64,000 bases of DNA from Methanobacteriota archaeon (GTDB taxonomy: Archaea > Methanobacteriota > Methanobacteria > Methanobacteriales > Methanobacteriaceae), in the NCBI GenBank assembly GCA_023411115.1, contig JAEYPF010000003.1, forward strand, positions 46,995 through 110,994, read 5' to 3'. This document shows, one piece after another, positions 62,080 through 64,000 of this stretch (the first letter of the stretch is position 1; each line of letters starts with the position of its first letter). Both the position numbers and the translations under genes were made by a program. The notes under the pieces were generated by a model. It ran no database searches. It was given only the letters and a program-made list of their open reading frames with translations, and was not told the DNA's origin.

Positions 62080-64000
62080 ATGAAAGACGAAGATAAGACC
62101 AGAGAACAACTTTTACATGAATTGAAAAGGGCACATCAACGAATTAATGAGTTAGAAAACTCAAAAATTGCCGATATTGAGTTGGAACAGGTAGTAGGAG
62201 AGCGCATAATCCAACTTAAAAAAGCTAATGAACAGTTGATAAATGAAATCGAAGAGCATAAATCAACTGAAAATGCGCTACGGGAAAGTGAGGAAAGATT
62301 TAGATTATTTTATGAGAATTCTCCGCTTCCATATCAATCACTTGACAGCGGTGGTCGTTTTGTCGATGTAAATCAGGCATTTCTCGATGTTCTGGGATAT
62401 TCCAAAGAAGAAATTATAGGGCGTTCATTTAGTGACATAATGACTCCAGAATACGCTTATACATTTAAAAAGCGGTTTAAACGCTTTAATGAACTGGGAT
62501 ATTTGCGAAAAGCTGAATTTAATTTGATACGTAAAGATAATGTAACAATTACTGTGCTGGTTGATGGTAATATAGAATATACTCTGGACGGTGCGTTTAA
62601 GCAAACACATTGTGTATGGAGTGATATTACAGACCAAAAACTATGGGAGGGAGCTTTAATAGAAAGCGAAGATCGTTATCGTTTTTTATATGAATATAAT
62701 CCTTCAATGTACTTTACTGTTGATGCTGAAGGTATGGTGCTGTCTGTTAATCAATTTGGAGCGGAACAATTGGGATACGCTATTCATGAACTGGTTGGTC
62801 AATCTATATTAAAAGTATTTTACTGGAAAGATAAAGAAGCCGCTACTTTAAATATAAAGCGTTGTGTAAAAAATTTGGGGCATTTATTTCATTGGGAACT
62901 GCGAAAAATACGAAAAGATGGCAGTATGCTGTGGGTGAAGGAAACAGCGCGTGCAGTAAAGGGAAATAATGGGAATATTACGGTACTAATTGCATGTGAA
63001 GATATAACCGAGCTTAAAGAATTAGAAAGTGCTTTAAGAGAAGCACATGATAATTTAGAGGTGAAAGTTCAGGAACGTACAATAGAACTTTCAAGATGTA
63101 ATATAAGATTAGAAAGTGATATTGGAGAAATTAAAAGAATAGGTGGGGCTTTAAGAGAAAGTGAAGAAAAGTTTAGAGCACTTGCAGAGAATTCTCCGGA
63201 TATTATTTCAAGATTAGACAAAGAATTAAAGTACAAATATATTAATCATGGCTCAAAAACACTGGGGTTATCTTCTGAAAACTTAATTGGTAAAAAACTA
63301 GAAGAAGTAGCGCCATTAAATGGAATTACCAGAATATGGGTTGAAAGTGCTCGAAAAGTCTTAAAAACTGGTGAAATACAGGAAATGGAATTTGACTTCC
63401 CATCTATTCACGGTTTAAAAGTCTTTCATTCATACATGGTTCCAGAATATGATGAAAATGGTGAGATAGAATCATTACTTGTAGTAAGTCACGATATTAC
63501 CAAAAGAAAACAATTAGAAGAGGAATTAAAAGAAACTGTAGAAGAATTAAGGCGCTCAAATGAGGAATTACAGCAGTTTGCCTATGTTGCATCTCATGAT
63601 TTGCAGGAGCCCCTTCGAACCATTACAAGTTTTACCCAGCTTCTTGAGAGAAGATACAGGGATCAATTGGACGCTGATGCTGATGAATTTATTGAATACA
63701 TTGTAGATGCAGCAAAAAGAATGCAAACTCTAATAATGGATCTTTTGAATTATTCGAGGGTGGCAACAGGTGGAAAAGAATTCGAATTAATTGATACAGA
63801 AGAGATCCTTAAGTCAGTTTTAAACAACCTGAATACAGCAATTCGTGAAAATAATGCTGAGGTTACTTATAATAACCTACCTAAAATAGTGGCTGATAAA
63901 AGACAGATGATCCAGTTATTCCAGAATTTAATTGGAAATGCCATTAAATTCAAAAAGCTGAATGAACCCCCTAAAATCCACATTTCAGCCCAAAAAAACA
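62080..64000 (+). CDS. Multi-PAS sensor histidine kinase (3' end outside window)
   Basis: An open frame from ATG 62080 (TTG 62071 possible) runs 640 codons off the right edge. Order: a charged coiled coil (1-65), PAS1 (~70-190, ERFRLFYENSPLPYQSL), PAS2 (~195-315, RYRFLYEYNPSMYFTVD), a coiled coil, PAS3 (~360-480, KFRALAENSPDIISRLD), the HisKA dimerisation domain with phospho-acceptor His506 (YVASHDLQEPLR) and the start of the ATPase domain with N-box Asn616/Asn620 (NLIGNAIKF). No membrane helix is seen, so it is a cytoplasmic sensor. The lone receiver at 49057 could be a partner, but this is unproven. Confidence 0.93.
   Translation, partial: MKDEDKTREQLLHELKRAHQRINELENSKIADIELEQVVGERIIQLKKANEQLINEIEEHKSTENALRESEERFRLFYENSPLPYQSLDSGGRFVDVNQAFLDVLGYSKEEIIGRSFSDIMTPEYAYTFKKRFKRFNELGYLRKAEFNLIRKDNVTITVLVDGNIEYTLDGAFKQTHCVWSDITDQKLWEGALIESEDRYRFLYEYNPSMYFTVDAEGMVLSVNQFGAEQLGYAIHELVGQSILKVFYWKDKEAATLNIKRCVKNLGHLFHWELRKIRKDGSMLWVKETARAVKGNNGNITVLIACEDITELKELESALREAHDNLEVKVQERTIELSRCNIRLESDIGEIKRIGGALRESEEKFRALAENSPDIISRLDKELKYKYINHGSKTLGLSSENLIGKKLEEVAPLNGITRIWVESARKVLKTGEIQEMEFDFPSIHGLKVFHSYMVPEYDENGEIESLLVVSHDITKRKQLEEELKETVEELRRSNEELQQFAYVASHDLQEPLRTITSFTQLLERRYRDQLDADADEFIEYIVDAAKRMQTLIMDLLNYSRVATGGKEFELIDTEEILKSVLNNLNTAIRENNAEVTYNNLPKIVADKRQMIQLFQNLIGNAIKFKKLNEPPKIHISAQKN

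Overview
The window comes from a Methanobacteriales archaeon, most likely a mesophilic Methanobacterium. The DNA is AT-rich. Starts are usually preceded by GGTGA/GGAGG ribosome binding sites, and promoters look archaeal (A-rich BRE plus TTTAWATA box). Markers include an A1Ao ATP synthase operon with a double-hairpin c subunit, TiaS, NucS, an archaeal Thg1-like protein and L-aspartate dehydrogenase. The order UPF0216 - ATP synthase - citrate synthase-like/fumarase - HTH regulator - serA - thg1 - nadX matches my memory of Methanothermobacter thermautotrophicus around MTH949-MTH975. This was recalled, not searched.

Layout. 0-33 kb is accessory-rich: a transglutaminase-like secreted protein, a MarR/MATE pair, secreted and membrane proteins of unknown function, rubredoxin, an M24 peptidase, a tail-to-tail pair of a membrane TIR protein and a SLOG/SLATT-like membrane protein (11.1-13.6 kb), a gene-poor stretch with very small genes and a GC-rich putative structured RNA (13.6-15.5 kb), a membrane-anchored trypsin-like protease, a HEAT-repeat protein, NucS, a winged-helix regulator beside two histidine-rich membrane proteins resembling b-type cytochrome domains, an HNH nuclease, an MFS exporter, and a coiled-coil / UvrD helicase / Cas4-like nuclease cassette without CRISPR. 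A tRNA-Gln(UUG) at 33.1 kb precedes the core region.

33-64 kb holds conserved core genes: a COG2232-type ATP-grasp ligase, UPF0216, a DUF22 gene, the complete atpHIKECFABD operon on the minus strand, a four-gene metabolic operon (MmgE/PrpD, U32-like TIM barrel, fumarase alpha, citryl-CoA lyase-like), a response regulator, tiaS, an XRE-type regulator, two tandem trehalose-6-phosphate synthase-like enzymes, serA, a JAMM protein, a Thg1-like protein, nadX, a PRC-barrel protein, a tRNA-binding OB-fold protein, and a multi-PAS histidine kinase that runs off the right edge.

The most unusual points are: (i) the TIR-TM / SLOG-4TM pair, a candidate nucleotide-signalling immune module; (ii) a gene whose last ten codons are present three times downstream with mostly synonymous differences, two copies lying in covarying stem-loops; (iii) clusters of short palindromes with 3-nt loops shared between loci 54 kb apart; (iv) possible AUU start codons behind strong ribosome binding sites; (v) a GC-rich candidate ncRNA at 14.8-15.0 kb. 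All functional calls are by reading motifs; no database search was possible.
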